The position numbers and the translations under genes are program-made. From assembly GCF_000316575.1 (NCBI RefSeq), contig NC_019682.1, forward strand, positions 2,974,001 through 3,038,000: a stretch of 64,000 bases of DNA, written 5' to 3'. Source of the DNA: Calothrix sp. PCC 7507. Lineage in GTDB: Bacteria; Cyanobacteriota; Cyanobacteriia; Cyanobacteriales; Nostocaceae. The notes under the pieces were generated by a model, which ran no database searches, was not told where the DNA came from, and was given only the letters and a program-made list of their open reading frames with translations. This document shows positions 39,181 through 47,320 of this stretch, in pieces (the first letter of the stretch is position 1; each line of letters begins with the position of its first letter).

Positions 39181-40182
39181 TTACAATCTCTTAAAATATT
39201 TCTTTTTCACCTTCCCGTATATCCGTTGTGTAAGTAATTTAGCAACACGCATCCTCGTCAAACTCTTGATATTAGATGGATGATGAATTTTGTGATCAAA
39301 AAATTCGTTTAATTCAGCCAATATTACCTGTAACCGCTGCATAATATTTTCATAGCGATACTCTGCAAAAAATTGTTCAGATAAATTAAACGTGACTGAA
39401 GATTTCAGCACCTTCAGAATACGTTGAACATCATATTCTTGAGAATATCCAGCAATTTTATAACAATTAAATCCTGGATCTAAATAGTCAGCAAGTCCAC
39501 TGTTAATGCTAGAAAATACCTGACAGCCACAAGCGAGGGCTTCTAACGGCTGCAGCCCAAATCCTTCACTAACTCCTTGTTGTGCCCAGTATTCAGCCGA
39601 GTCATAAAGATAAACCTTAGCTCGATTGAATAGTCCTGGTAAGTCTTCTACATAAGAATCAACAACCAAGACATTACACAGTTTCTGCAATGCCGGAATC
39701 AAATCTTTGATTAAATATTCCGAAGATTTGCGAGCCTGAATTAAAACATCAATATCTCGCTCTAAATGCAAATTTGCAAATTCATTACTAATTTGATTCG
39801 GCAAATAATAAATCAGAGAATGTGGAGATAGTTGTCCCCAATATCCCATTGTATGGCGGCTAACCGTAATAATTGGAATGCTCGCAGGCAAGCGAAATTT
39901 ATAACCAGCGCTGTGAGCATGATAAACAACATTGTATTGCTTGAGCTTGGCAGTAAGTTGAGCTACATCAAACCCCCAACTTAAAACAAAAATTACATCG
40001 TCTAAATTTTTTTCTTGAAGCAAGTCATCGATAAAAAGTTTGTCTTTTTCCCGTTGACGATAAGTGACGATATCCGCACTACAAATCTGCTGAACTAAAC
40101 TAACTGTTTTTAACTCTGCCCACAGTCCACCACAGGCAAATTTACCATCTGTTCCAGGAAGTAAAAAGTAAAGCTTTCTCAT
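39181..40182 (-). CDS. GT-B glycosyltransferase (family 4-like)
   Basis: The protein has 333 residues from ATG 40182, beginning RKLYFLLPGTDGKFACGGLW. An upstream in-frame ATG at 40269 is rejected, because those 29 codons translate a heptamer repeat array (PSPQSP repeats). The C-terminal donor site is shown by GVSEGFGLQPLEALACGCQV followed by INSGLADYL. The enzyme transfers a sugar from a nucleotide sugar to an unknown acceptor. The basic C-terminal tail (IYGKVKKKYFKRL) may bind membranes. It is not linked to other sugar genes. Confidence 0.82.
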   Translation of the reverse strand: MRKLYFLLPGTDGKFACGGLWAELKTVSLVQQICSADIVTYRQREKDKLFIDDLLQEKNLDDVIFVLSWGFDVAQLTAKLKQYNVVYHAHSAGYKFRLPASIPIITVSRHTMGYWGQLSPHSLIYYLPNQISNEFANLHLERDIDVLIQARKSSEYLIKDLIPALQKLCNVLVVDSYVEDLPGLFNRAKVYLYDSAEYWAQQGVSEGFGLQPLEALACGCQVFSSINSGLADYLDPGFNCYKIAGYSQEYDVQRILKVLKSSVTFNLSEQFFAEYRYENIMQRLQVILAELNEFFDHKIHHPSNIKSLTRMRVAKLLTQRIYGKVKKKYFKRL

Positions 40183-40188
40183 AAATAT

Positions 40189-40243
40189 TGGGGATTGGGG
40201 ACTGGGGACTGGGGACTGGGGACTGGGGATTGGGGATTGGGCA
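40189..40243. repeat. GGGGACT/GGGGATT heptamer array (STRR type)
   Basis: Seven or eight consecutive heptamers directly precede the glycosyltransferase start on its upstream side. On the minus strand they read CCCCAAT/CCCCAGT, and the array occupies the expected ribosome-binding region of the gene, as at 36158-36195. Confidence 0.92.
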
Positions 40244-40293
40244 TTGATTATTCTCTTCATCTCCCTCATCTCCCCTTGCCCCCTCCCTCTTAA

Positions 40294-40968
40294 CTACTCT
40301 CGCCAGCATAACTTGACAAAATGCCCATGTCTTCCCCAAACATCCCGCGTCAAAGTAATATTTTCTACGGCTAAGTTAAAGGGGATAGCAGTTGTGAGAT
40401 ATCGCTGTGCTATGGAACCTAAATCAGGTGCAATTTCAGCTGCTGTCGTAGCAGCTAATCCCAAACCAATTAGTTGTTCAACTGGTCGAAATGGTAGCAA
40501 AAGATGCACACCCACAGCTAACCCAGCTGTTAGGAGCATGGCGACTGATAAATTAGTGCCACAACGGGGATGTACTGCCAAATCCCACTCTCCACTGGTA
40601 AGACGATGTAAAGCCAGCGAAACTGCACGTCGTAAATCACTGATATTTACTTCACCATAAAGATAAAATCCCTGTTCCGTGGATAAGCCGCTGAGTAGTT
40701 CGTTATCAATTTGAACGTTCGTGGCATCTTCACTGAGAACCCAAACAGTAGCATGTTCTAGGGCGTGAACTTGACGTAGCATTAAAATTTCTTGTAACCC
40801 TGGGATAAACGATAACTGCTGAAGTAAATCAGTATCTTGGGTGGGCTGGGGAAAGTCTGTGGGTTTGTCACCTCCACTGAGAACTTTCCGAGATAGAGAG
40901 GTGATGAAATCAAAGCCAAAAAAATCAACGGAAGATGAATCACCTTGAAAAGAAGCAGAAGTACTCAT
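40294..40968 (-). CDS. DUF6391 family protein
   Basis: The 224-residue protein has the characteristic FIPGLQEILMLRQVHALEHA motif near residue 55-75, followed by HPRCGTNLSVAMLLTAGLAV, a likely membrane segment. A second hydrophobic stretch is FRPVEQLIGLGLAATTAAEI. The conserved histidines (HALEHAT, HPRCGTN) could bind a metal, but no activity is known. The family is cyanobacterial. It lies upstream of the glycosyltransferase on the same strand. Confidence 0.75.
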   Translation of the reverse strand: MSTSASFQGDSSSVDFFGFDFITSLSRKVLSGGDKPTDFPQPTQDTDLLQQLSFIPGLQEILMLRQVHALEHATVWVLSEDATNVQIDNELLSGLSTEQGFYLYGEVNISDLRRAVSLALHRLTSGEWDLAVHPRCGTNLSVAMLLTAGLAVGVHLLLPFRPVEQLIGLGLAATTAAEIAPDLGSIAQRYLTTAIPFNLAVENITLTRDVWGRHGHFVKLCWRE

Positions 40969-41328
40969 GGGAACACTGCTCCCTCAGCCGATGGAGCAAC
41001 ATAGATTTCTTTCAAATGTAGCGCTTGAGGCAAAAAATTATTGCTAATTTTTATTGTTGATTTAGATAAATATCTGCTGAACAAAGAGGATATTTCCCGC
41101 TGATAAAACTAGAATAAAATTTTACCAACGGGAAAAGACAGCCTCTTATCATAACCAATAGCCCAGTACTCCTTTCTGGTTGATTTTGACGCTGATGAAG
41201 ATTCGTGGTAGAAGTTGACGCTGCAAACAAAGGTTGAAGAGGAGAATCATTAGTAAATCGTCAAAATTTGCTTGGCTGTAGACCAAAAGCAATTAACGTT
41301 ATACTGGACGCGCTCAATTGCTACTTGT
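40969..41328. other. Intergenic region between DUF6391 and PedR-like genes
   Basis: This 360-bp AT-rich region has no coding frame on either strand that I can support. It should contain the DUF6391 gene promoter and the end of the PedR-like transcript. No terminator-like hairpin or repeat stood out. Confidence 0.4.
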
Positions 41329-41592
41329 CTAATCGTTCTGGTTGGGCAGAAGACAACAATTAACATCATTCAGGCAAACTTTGCCCCATTGTAAAGCCCA
41401 GCGCACGAGTGCTACTCGGTTTTCTGTCTGGGTTTTAGTAAGAATATTGCTGATATGGTTATCAACTGTGCGTTTACTAATTTCCAGTTTTCCTGCAATA
41501 TCTTGGTTAGTTAAGCCAGTGGCCACTAAGTCAATAATTTGCAGTTCTCTGTCTGACAGACTAACAGGGGTCTGAGACTCGCCACCAGCCAT
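41329..41592 (-). CDS. Small LuxR-type regulator, PedR-like
   Basis: The 87-residue protein is almost entirely a LuxR/FixJ helix-turn-helix: LSDRELQIIDLVATGLTNQD, IAGKLEISKRTVDNHISNIL. There is no receiver domain. Its size and layout match PedR (Ssl0564) of Synechocystis, a regulator inactivated through thioredoxin when photosynthetic electron flow rises. Three cysteines sit in the C-terminal tail at 73, 79 and 80; Cys80 is the position I recall as the PedR redox residue. The DNA-binding call is secure; orthology is likely but unproven. Confidence 0.75.
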   Translation of the reverse strand: MAGGESQTPVSLSDRELQIIDLVATGLTNQDIAGKLEISKRTVDNHISNILTKTQTENRVALVRWALQWGKVCLNDVNCCLLPNQND

Positions 41593-41938
41593 GACTTATT
41601 CTCTCCTCCGGTATATGTACTCAATCGCTCTCTCTAATTCTAGAAGATTCTTCTGTTGGTGGGCGTTTCCAGTGTTAGCAGAAATACGATCGCTATTATT
41701 TTCTTTTTATTTCCGATTTGTAGTTATGTCAGCTACAAATTACTAGTATTAAACATGATGTTTTTATCAATACAAACAAAAAACTTCATTACTGAGGTGA
41801 AGGATGTGGCGATCGCCAGCATTTATCGCTGTTAACAGGCTTGAAAGTCTTTTAGTGCAAGGATTTGTTGCTCAGTTTATGTCCTCATCTATTTGATCAC
41901 TGCTATAAATCCCATATTCTAGGAATCAGGCGGTAAAT
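41593..41938. promoter_or_regulatory. Divergent promoter region, PedR-like gene and FAD monooxygenase gene
   Basis: This 346-bp region must hold both promoters. GGAG-like sequence lies upstream of the PedR-like start on the minus strand. One HIP1-like GGCGATCGCC lies at about 41809. No operator could be assigned. Confidence 0.4.
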
Positions 41939-43390
41939 ATGCATACTCAAAAATCCCAGACTGCGAAGAATGTCTTGATTGTTGGAGGAGGGCCCGCAGG
42001 ACTGGCTACTGCATTAATGTTAGCCAAACGCGGTTGGAAAAATATCACTGTCTTAGAACAAAGAGTGGCTGCTGATTATTATGAGCCTGACAAGTCATTC
42101 AATTATCTTATTGATGGTCGGGGTCAAAAATTAATTGATTTTTTGGGACTCTCTGACGAATTATCAAAAATCAGTGTTCCGAGTCAGAAATTTTATTTAA
42201 CGTTCATTCCCGCAAATGGTAGTCGGAAAACTCTGGATTTACCGATTATCGATCCCAATCGGAAAACTGCTTACTGGCTACCACGAAAAGCATTTGTCTT
42301 GCTACTATATCAGGAAATTGAACGGAATTGGCAAGATAGTATTACTGTCTTGTTTAACACAAAGTGTGTGCAAATCAAACAGCAGGAACGGTTGGAAATT
42401 ATTGTCGAGTCAGAAAAGGGCGATCGCTCTAAATTGGAGCCTTCTCTCCTAGTTGGTTGTGATGGGATTAACTCCATTGTCCGTAACACAATCAAAGAGT
42501 GGGATAAATCGACTACAGATAGATTTGAGATGCAGCTTTGTCCTTCGCCTAGTGCAAATCTGAGGTATAAGGTGTTAAGTTTGCCACCAAATTTTCCTCT
42601 CGATTATAGTGGCACAGAACATGCTGTGTGTGATGCGGCGTATGCGATTCGTGGGGCTTTGCGAGAGCGCGATCGCTCTGTTTCTCTGGGAATACTGCCG
42701 ATTAAAAATCCAGACGAAGTCCGCACTGCAAATATTATTACACCTTTAAAGCATGAAATATGGAATTTGCAAACCAGTGAGGAATTGTCTAACTTTTTTG
42801 AGCAAGCTTTCCCACAATTACCAATGCGTCAAATAGTTTCATCGGTAGAAGCTGAGAGATTTCTTAAAAGTGAAGGTGGTTACTTTCCCATTCCTCAATA
42901 TTGTTCTGGATTGTACTGTTTATTACCAAGTGATGCGACTGGAGTAGTCCTGTTAGGAGATGCTATCCATTGCTTTCCTCCAGACATTGGCCAAGGTGTG
43001 AATTCAGCCTTAGAGGATGTGTATGTTTTACATGAGGCACTTGCTAAAAGTGACGATAATTTATCAGAGGCTTTACCTGTATATGAATCTTTGCGTTCTG
43101 CTGATGTCAAAGCTTTAGTTCGTCTGGCTCAAATTGCTTTTCCTTGGCAGTATAACCAAGATCCCTTTCGCCAGCAGCTATGGAGCATCAACTTTTTTCT
43201 CAGACTTAAACTCAGCCAATTTTTACCATATTTATTCAGTCCTCAAGCTTTTTTTCTCATCCAAAATCATCGACTTTCCTATAAAGAAATATTGGACAGA
43301 GTTAATCTTACAACTCGGAATTTGTATGTAGTAAGTCTAGGCGTAATTTTGGTGATTTTAGCTTTATTGGGAGTTAGTTATTTGACATGA
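41939..43390 (+). CDS. FAD-dependent monooxygenase, kynurenine-3-monooxygenase-like, C-terminally anchored
   Basis: The 483-residue protein has the dinucleotide-binding VLIVGGGPAGLATALMLAKR at the N-terminus and the second FAD motif VVLLGDAIHCFPPDIGQGVN (the GD motif of class A flavin hydroxylases). The final 20 residues (VVSLGVILVILALLGVSYL) form a membrane helix, as in kynurenine 3-monooxygenase. The reaction would be NAD(P)H- and O2-dependent ring hydroxylation. The substrate is unknown; no kynurenine-pathway partner is nearby. The carotenoid-type gene downstream allows a lipophilic substrate. Confidence 0.83.
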   Translation: MHTQKSQTAKNVLIVGGGPAGLATALMLAKRGWKNITVLEQRVAADYYEPDKSFNYLIDGRGQKLIDFLGLSDELSKISVPSQKFYLTFIPANGSRKTLDLPIIDPNRKTAYWLPRKAFVLLLYQEIERNWQDSITVLFNTKCVQIKQQERLEIIVESEKGDRSKLEPSLLVGCDGINSIVRNTIKEWDKSTTDRFEMQLCPSPSANLRYKVLSLPPNFPLDYSGTEHAVCDAAYAIRGALRERDRSVSLGILPIKNPDEVRTANIITPLKHEIWNLQTSEELSNFFEQAFPQLPMRQIVSSVEAERFLKSEGGYFPIPQYCSGLYCLLPSDATGVVLLGDAIHCFPPDIGQGVNSALEDVYVLHEALAKSDDNLSEALPVYESLRSADVKALVRLAQIAFPWQYNQDPFRQQLWSINFFLRLKLSQFLPYLFSPQAFFLIQNHRLSYKEILDRVNLTTRNLYVVSLGVILVILALLGVSYLT

Positions 43391-43419
43391 AATTGGATAG
43401 GTAGAGTTCTGACCGTTCA

Positions 43420-43517
43420 ATTGTCATCGCGAGCATCTCACCGAAAGTATACCAAGCGATTTCCATTCGCCAGGGCAGGCGTGTTTTTACAAAAGTGAGA
43501 TGCTCCCATTGTCATCG
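43420..43517. mobile_element. 78-bp inverted-repeat element flanked by a 10-bp direct repeat
   Basis: ATTGTCATCG occurs at 43420-43429 and again at 43508-43517. Just inside are perfect inverted ends GAGCATCTCAC (43431-43441) and GTGAGATGCTC (43495-43505). A direct repeat outside inverted ends is the signature of transposition with target duplication. The 78-bp body has no coding capacity. Confidence 0.5.
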
Positions 43518-43538
43518 AGGGTGGGAAAGACTCATACG

Positions 43539-43775
43539 TGTCAACTTAACGTGAAACCGTTGTCCCACCTCAGAATGAATTCTGAGTCTCATAGCAAAAG
43601 TCATCTCAAGATGACTAAAAATTCTCACTTATCCCCAGTTTACTTGAGTAAACTTTGCCTAAAAGCCGATGAAACTCATTTCTGGGCGGGTGTGTCAGCC
43701 AACAAATCCGCCAGGGGAAGGGGTTGGGAGTGGGGTAAAACGCATGACAGGTAAGCGTTTGAGCTTAAGTTGACA
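43539..43775. mobile_element. 237-bp non-coding element with TGTCAACTTAA ends (copy B)
   Basis: Perfect 11-bp inverted ends, TGTCAACTTAA (43539-43549) and TTAAGTTGACA (43765-43775), bound a segment without a supportable gene; an 84-codon frame across it has no family resemblance. The left end continues CGTGAAA and matches, inverted, the right end of copy A at 15055-15071. The right end (GCTTAAGTTGACA) matches copy A's left end. Interior palindromes include GAATTC-centred TCAGAATGAATTCTGA. Confidence 0.55.
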
Positions 43776-43847
43776 ACAATAGGAAAGATCCACCGCCTAC
43801 AAATGTATATATTGCATTCTTTTTTCAAATTAGTGTAACTTTCTGAA

Positions 43848-44495
43848 TTACAAATTACGAATGGGTTTTAGTCCATCCAATAAAACATTAATCATTTCAT
43901 TGACCATAATCTCACCAGAGACAGCACTAGGCGAACTAGTGACAAAAGGAATGCTTTCCATCACAGATAAAAAGAAGCCTGCTAGGAGTTCGGGACGCAC
44001 ATCTCGAATTTCTCCTTGGGCTTTTGCTTGAGCAAATATCTGGTGAATTGGTTCAAAGATGGATTTATAGGAGCAAGCTGATAGCCTGTTAATATTTTCT
44101 TCTGATAACAAAGGCATATCTGTGTGTACCATGCTCAAAAAGTGGATGGGAGGCTGGGAGAGAAACCAAACGCCAGCTGCTTGGAGATGCGATCGCAAAT
44201 TACTACCATTTTGATCAATAGCTTGCTGTAAACCGATGCGATGGCGCTCAAACATGCGTTCGGTAACTTCCACAAACAGCTGCTCCTTGCTCTTAAAGTG
44301 ATAGTACAAGGATGCTTGGCGAATTCCTACCTCCAAGGCAATATCCCTCATGGTGACTGTATTGTAACCACGAGTGCGAAATAACTGCTCTGCTTCATCC
44401 AGCACACGATCTCTAGCGACTATGGGGCGCTGGGTACAAGCATCTACGTGTCTGCTAGCAGAGGATTTTTTGGGAGAGATGCGATCGTCTGGCAT
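43848..44495 (-). CDS. TetR-family transcriptional regulator
   Basis: The 215-residue protein has a basic N-terminal arm followed by a typical TetR helix-turn-helix: RTRGYNTVTMRDIALEVGIR, QASLYYHFKSKEQLF. The C-terminal region (from about residue 85) is an all-helical ligand and dimer domain. It is transcribed divergently from the Rieske/carotenoid gene at 44800, the usual arrangement for a local repressor and its target. The ligand is unknown. Confidence 0.93.
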   Translation of the reverse strand: MPDDRISPKKSSASRHVDACTQRPIVARDRVLDEAEQLFRTRGYNTVTMRDIALEVGIRQASLYYHFKSKEQLFVEVTERMFERHRIGLQQAIDQNGSNLRSHLQAAGVWFLSQPPIHFLSMVHTDMPLLSEENINRLSACSYKSIFEPIHQIFAQAKAQGEIRDVRPELLAGFFLSVMESIPFVTSSPSAVSGEIMVNEMINVLLDGLKPIRNL

Positions 44496-44799
44496 CCCAA
44501 AACCTACCTATCACTTAGTAGTCAACTATCAAATAGTATATTACACTGTCAAATAATGTCCTAATTTTTGATTGTAAATCTTACAGCTTGATAATTTATA
44601 TGATGTAAACTCCGTCTACAAAACTTAAATCTAAAGTCTTCTCAAAAGTAACAGTTAGGGATTGACAATTTATCCCATTGTGTCAAAAAAATCCGCTGGG
44701 GATTAACTTTGGCATGGGAAAAAGATTCTGGGAAATGGGCTAAATTACAGCCCTTATTTCGTGCCATTAGTTCATTGTGAAGAGTTAGTTCTGTAACAA
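44496..44799. promoter_or_regulatory. Divergent control region of the TetR and carotenoid-type genes
   Basis: Within this 304-bp region, just upstream of the TetR start, ACTAT-CAA-ATAGT (44525-44537) is a short perfect palindrome. It is followed by a partial direct repeat with CTGTCAAATAATG. This is a candidate TetR operator. The position is suggestive, but the motif is short. Confidence 0.35.
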
Positions 44800-46737
44800 A
44801 TGAGTCAAGTATCAAATACGCCTGAATCATCTCATATTTCTCGTCGTACGCTGCTCAAGTGGTTTGGTATCGGTGGTATTGCTGGGGTGACAGGATATTC
44901 TCGTTTCAGTAAACCCAAACCAACAGTTTTTCAAAAAGATGTACTCAACTTGCCACGGCTACTGAATCAATCTAAAAGTGTTGTTGTCGTTGGTGGTGGA
45001 TTAGCGGGTTTAGCTTGTGCATATGAATTGAGCCAACGGGGATTTGTTGTGACACTTTTAGAAAAGTCACCCCAACTCGGCGGCAAAATTGCGAGTTGGC
45101 AAATTGAAGCTGTGGGCGAAACTTTCATGATGGAACATGGCTTTCACGGCTTTTTCCCCCAATACTATAATCTGAATAGTTTAGTGGTAGAAATGGGGAT
45201 AGATGAGCATTTTCAATCATTAAAATCCTATGCTGTTGTTTACCGCGATGCTAAATATCAACCAGAGGTATTTCGTCCTAGTAGTTCTGCCTTCCCTTGG
45301 AATATTATAGATTTAGCGATCGCATCTCCCAATCGTTTAAGATGGGGGATTAACCTGGTTAAATTAAAACATTTACAAGTCTTCCAAGCAATTACTGGAT
45401 TTCAGAGAGAAAGAAATTATCAACGCTTCGATAATATCTCTGTTGCTGATTGGGTAAAAGAGGAATTTCCTCGCGGTTTATATGACTTATATTTTCTCCC
45501 TTTTGCTAAATCTAGCTTGAATGCACCAGACACAATGAGTGTGGGCGAATTGATGCAGTTCTTCCACTTTTATTTTTTTGGCAATCCGGAAGGGCTAGCT
45601 TTTAATGGTACTAAAGACGATATGGGAACCAGCTTAGTACAACCTATAGTTAGGGCAATTCAAGACAGGGGTGGTAAAATTATCACAGGTGCAACTGTGA
45701 GTGAAATTCCATATCAGCAAGGTAAGATTAATGCAGTCAAATATTTTGTTGGTAGTAATCAAAATAATGTCCCTTTTGGGGTGAGACGCAACTCACTGAT
45801 AAGTGGTGCAGATGTAGAATATTTTGGTGAGGCAGATGAAGTTTTTGCCGTCACAACTGGAGCAAAAGAGGCAATTTCACTTACCTGTACTCACCAAGGT
45901 TGTACAGTCCAAAAAGCAGCAGATGGGAAATTTCACTGTCCTTGTCATGGAGCAGTTTTTGCGGCTGATGGTAAAGTGTTAAAAGGTCCAGCACAAAGAG
46001 ATTTAGCTAAATATCAAGTAGTGCAGCGACAAGATGAAAAGTTACAACTGGTAGCAGTAAATCAGGAATCCTCGCCAGAAAAAATCACAGCCGATTATTA
46101 TGTTTTTGCTACCGATGTACCGGGAGTACAGCAACTATTTAAACGCATGACTGGGGATGTAAATAAAAAAGTGCGATCGCAAGTAGAAAATTTGAGTATT
46201 GCTGATCCATTTGCTGTTTGTCGTTTTTGGTTTGACCGTGATTTTCATTGGGAACAGAGTAATTTTACATCTTTATCTGGCTACCAGCTAACTGATAGTA
46301 TTACTCTTTATCATCGCATTCAAACACAATTTATTGACTGGGCACAACGCACTGGTGGGAGTGTTGTAGAGTTACATGCTTACTGCTACAAAGCAAAAGA
46401 ATTCCCCACTCAAGAAGCATTGTTAACCACATTTGAACAGGAACTCTATGAAATTGTTCCTGAGTTAAAGCAAGCCAGAGTATTGCATCGGGAATTGGTA
46501 AATCAACATAACTTTTCTGGATATCCACCCAATAGTTATGCAGAACGTCCAGAAACTATTACCAGTGTTCCTAACTTAATCTTTGCAGGAGATTGGGTGA
46601 AAATGCCCTTTCCCTGTGGGTTAATGGAGCGAGCCGTTAGTAGCGGTTTATTAGCAGCCAATGAGATTTTATACCGAGAAGGTTTGCAGAGGCGATCGCT
46701 TTTATCAGTCAATCCAGAAGGCTTGTTGCAAATTTAG
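44800..46737 (+). CDS. Carotenoid desaturase/methylase-like flavoprotein with internal Rieske domain (CruE/CrtU type)
   Basis: The 645-residue protein starts with a twin-arginine-like SRRTLLKWFGIGG (residues 14-26). The FAD fold follows: VVVVGGGLAGLACAYELSQR and LEKSPQLGGKIASW (about 58-95). MEHGFHGFFPQYYN and FRPSSSAFPWNI resemble CrtU/CruE aromatic-ring-forming carotenoid enzymes. A Rieske 2Fe-2S motif is inserted near residues 364-388: CTHQGC and CPCHGA supply the two Cys and two His. The end has NLIFAGDWVKMPFPCGLMER. Related proteins convert beta-carotene ends to aromatic rings (synechoxanthin pathway). Synechocystis Sll0254, also Rieske-containing, was proposed as a lycopene cyclase/dioxygenase. 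The substrate is therefore uncertain. Confidence 0.8.
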   Translation: MSQVSNTPESSHISRRTLLKWFGIGGIAGVTGYSRFSKPKPTVFQKDVLNLPRLLNQSKSVVVVGGGLAGLACAYELSQRGFVVTLLEKSPQLGGKIASWQIEAVGETFMMEHGFHGFFPQYYNLNSLVVEMGIDEHFQSLKSYAVVYRDAKYQPEVFRPSSSAFPWNIIDLAIASPNRLRWGINLVKLKHLQVFQAITGFQRERNYQRFDNISVADWVKEEFPRGLYDLYFLPFAKSSLNAPDTMSVGELMQFFHFYFFGNPEGLAFNGTKDDMGTSLVQPIVRAIQDRGGKIITGATVSEIPYQQGKINAVKYFVGSNQNNVPFGVRRNSLISGADVEYFGEADEVFAVTTGAKEAISLTCTHQGCTVQKAADGKFHCPCHGAVFAADGKVLKGPAQRDLAKYQVVQRQDEKLQLVAVNQESSPEKITADYYVFATDVPGVQQLFKRMTGDVNKKVRSQVENLSIADPFAVCRFWFDRDFHWEQSNFTSLSGYQLTDSITLYHRIQTQFIDWAQRTGGSVVELHAYCYKAKEFPTQEALLTTFEQELYEIVPELKQARVLHRELVNQHNFSGYPPNSYAERPETITSVPNLIFAGDWVKMPFPCGLMERAVSSGLLAANEILYREGLQRRSLLSVNPEGLLQI

Positions 46738-46754
46738 ATATACTCGATAAATTA

Positions 46755-46787
46755 AGATCCCCGACTTCTTTGAGAAGTCGGGGATCT
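46755..46787. terminator. Perfect 15-bp hairpin between convergent genes
   Basis: AGATCCCCGACTTCT (46755-46769) and its exact complement (46773-46787) have a three-base loop, midway between the carotenoid-type gene stop and the convergent SMR gene stop. It can serve both directions. The same core (GATCCCCGACTTCT) occurs unpaired near 57331, and a relative at 9099-9132. Confidence 0.65.
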
Positions 46788-46800
46788 GTGGCTGCAAAAT

Positions 46801-47121
46801 TTACTTACCTGAATTTAAGCCAATTACCCCAATAATTATTAATGAAATGGATATCAGTTTAATGGGAGTAGCAGATTCCCGAAACCAAATCATCCCAATG
46901 ACAGCAATTAGGGTAGTTCCCAATCCAGCCCAGACAGAATAAGCGACACTAACATCAAGTTTTTTGATACAAAGCGTTAAAAAAGCTACACAAAGTCCAT
47001 AGGATATAAACACTAATATCGAAGGAGTAATTTTAGTGAATCCTTGCGATAATTTCATGCAAGTTATGCCAGAAACTTCAAAGATGATTGCTGCGAAGAG
47101 ATAAAGCCAACTTAGTGACAT
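46801..47121 (-). CDS. SMR-family small multidrug/guanidinium-type transporter
   Basis: The protein has 106 residues from ATG 47121; an in-frame upstream ATG at 47166 would add 15 residues not seen in the family. There are four membrane helices. The first carries the essential glutamate (FAAIIFEVSG, residue 15, equal to EmrE Glu14) and the third the conserved YSVWAGLGT tryptophan. It works as a dimeric proton-coupled exporter of cationic compounds in the cytoplasmic membrane. Whether it is EmrE-like or Gdx/SugE-like cannot be settled from these motifs. Confidence 0.9.
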   Translation of the reverse strand: MSLSWLYLFAAIIFEVSGITCMKLSQGFTKITPSILVFISYGLCVAFLTLCIKKLDVSVAYSVWAGLGTTLIAVIGMIWFRESATPIKLISISLIIIGVIGLNSGK

Positions 47122-47238
47122 ATTTGTTAGTTTTGCAGTGGCAAGGTTTTTTATTATCTCTAGCAATATAAAAAAATTAAATTAAATCATTGTGATAAGC
47201 GACTGTGGCATTTAAGTTGCATATTTTATCGTGTATAA

Positions 47239-47291
47239 AATAATGTTTGCGAGACATGGATTGTCGTGAAGGGTGGGGAAACCCCGCCCCT
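47239..47291. mobile_element. Partial copy of the 26.97-kb miniature element
   Basis: AATAATGTTTGCGAGACATGG and AAGGGTGGGGAAACCCCGCC closely match the left interior of the element at 26972-27073, including the GGGG-AAA-CCCC hairpin. The terminal ATACCAATTT ends and the CAAGATCATCC arm are absent, so this is a decayed or truncated copy. Confidence 0.6.
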
Positions 47292-47320
47292 TGTATCTTA
47301 AATAAATAAAGCTAGGGTTT

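Noticed and set aside
40183-40269. 29-residue N-terminal extension of the glycosyltransferase
   Set aside because: It is the translation of heptamer repeats; the conserved start is at 40182.
43500-43754. 84-codon frame between FAD monooxygenase and TetR genes
   Set aside because: Lies across two small repeat elements and has no family resemblance.
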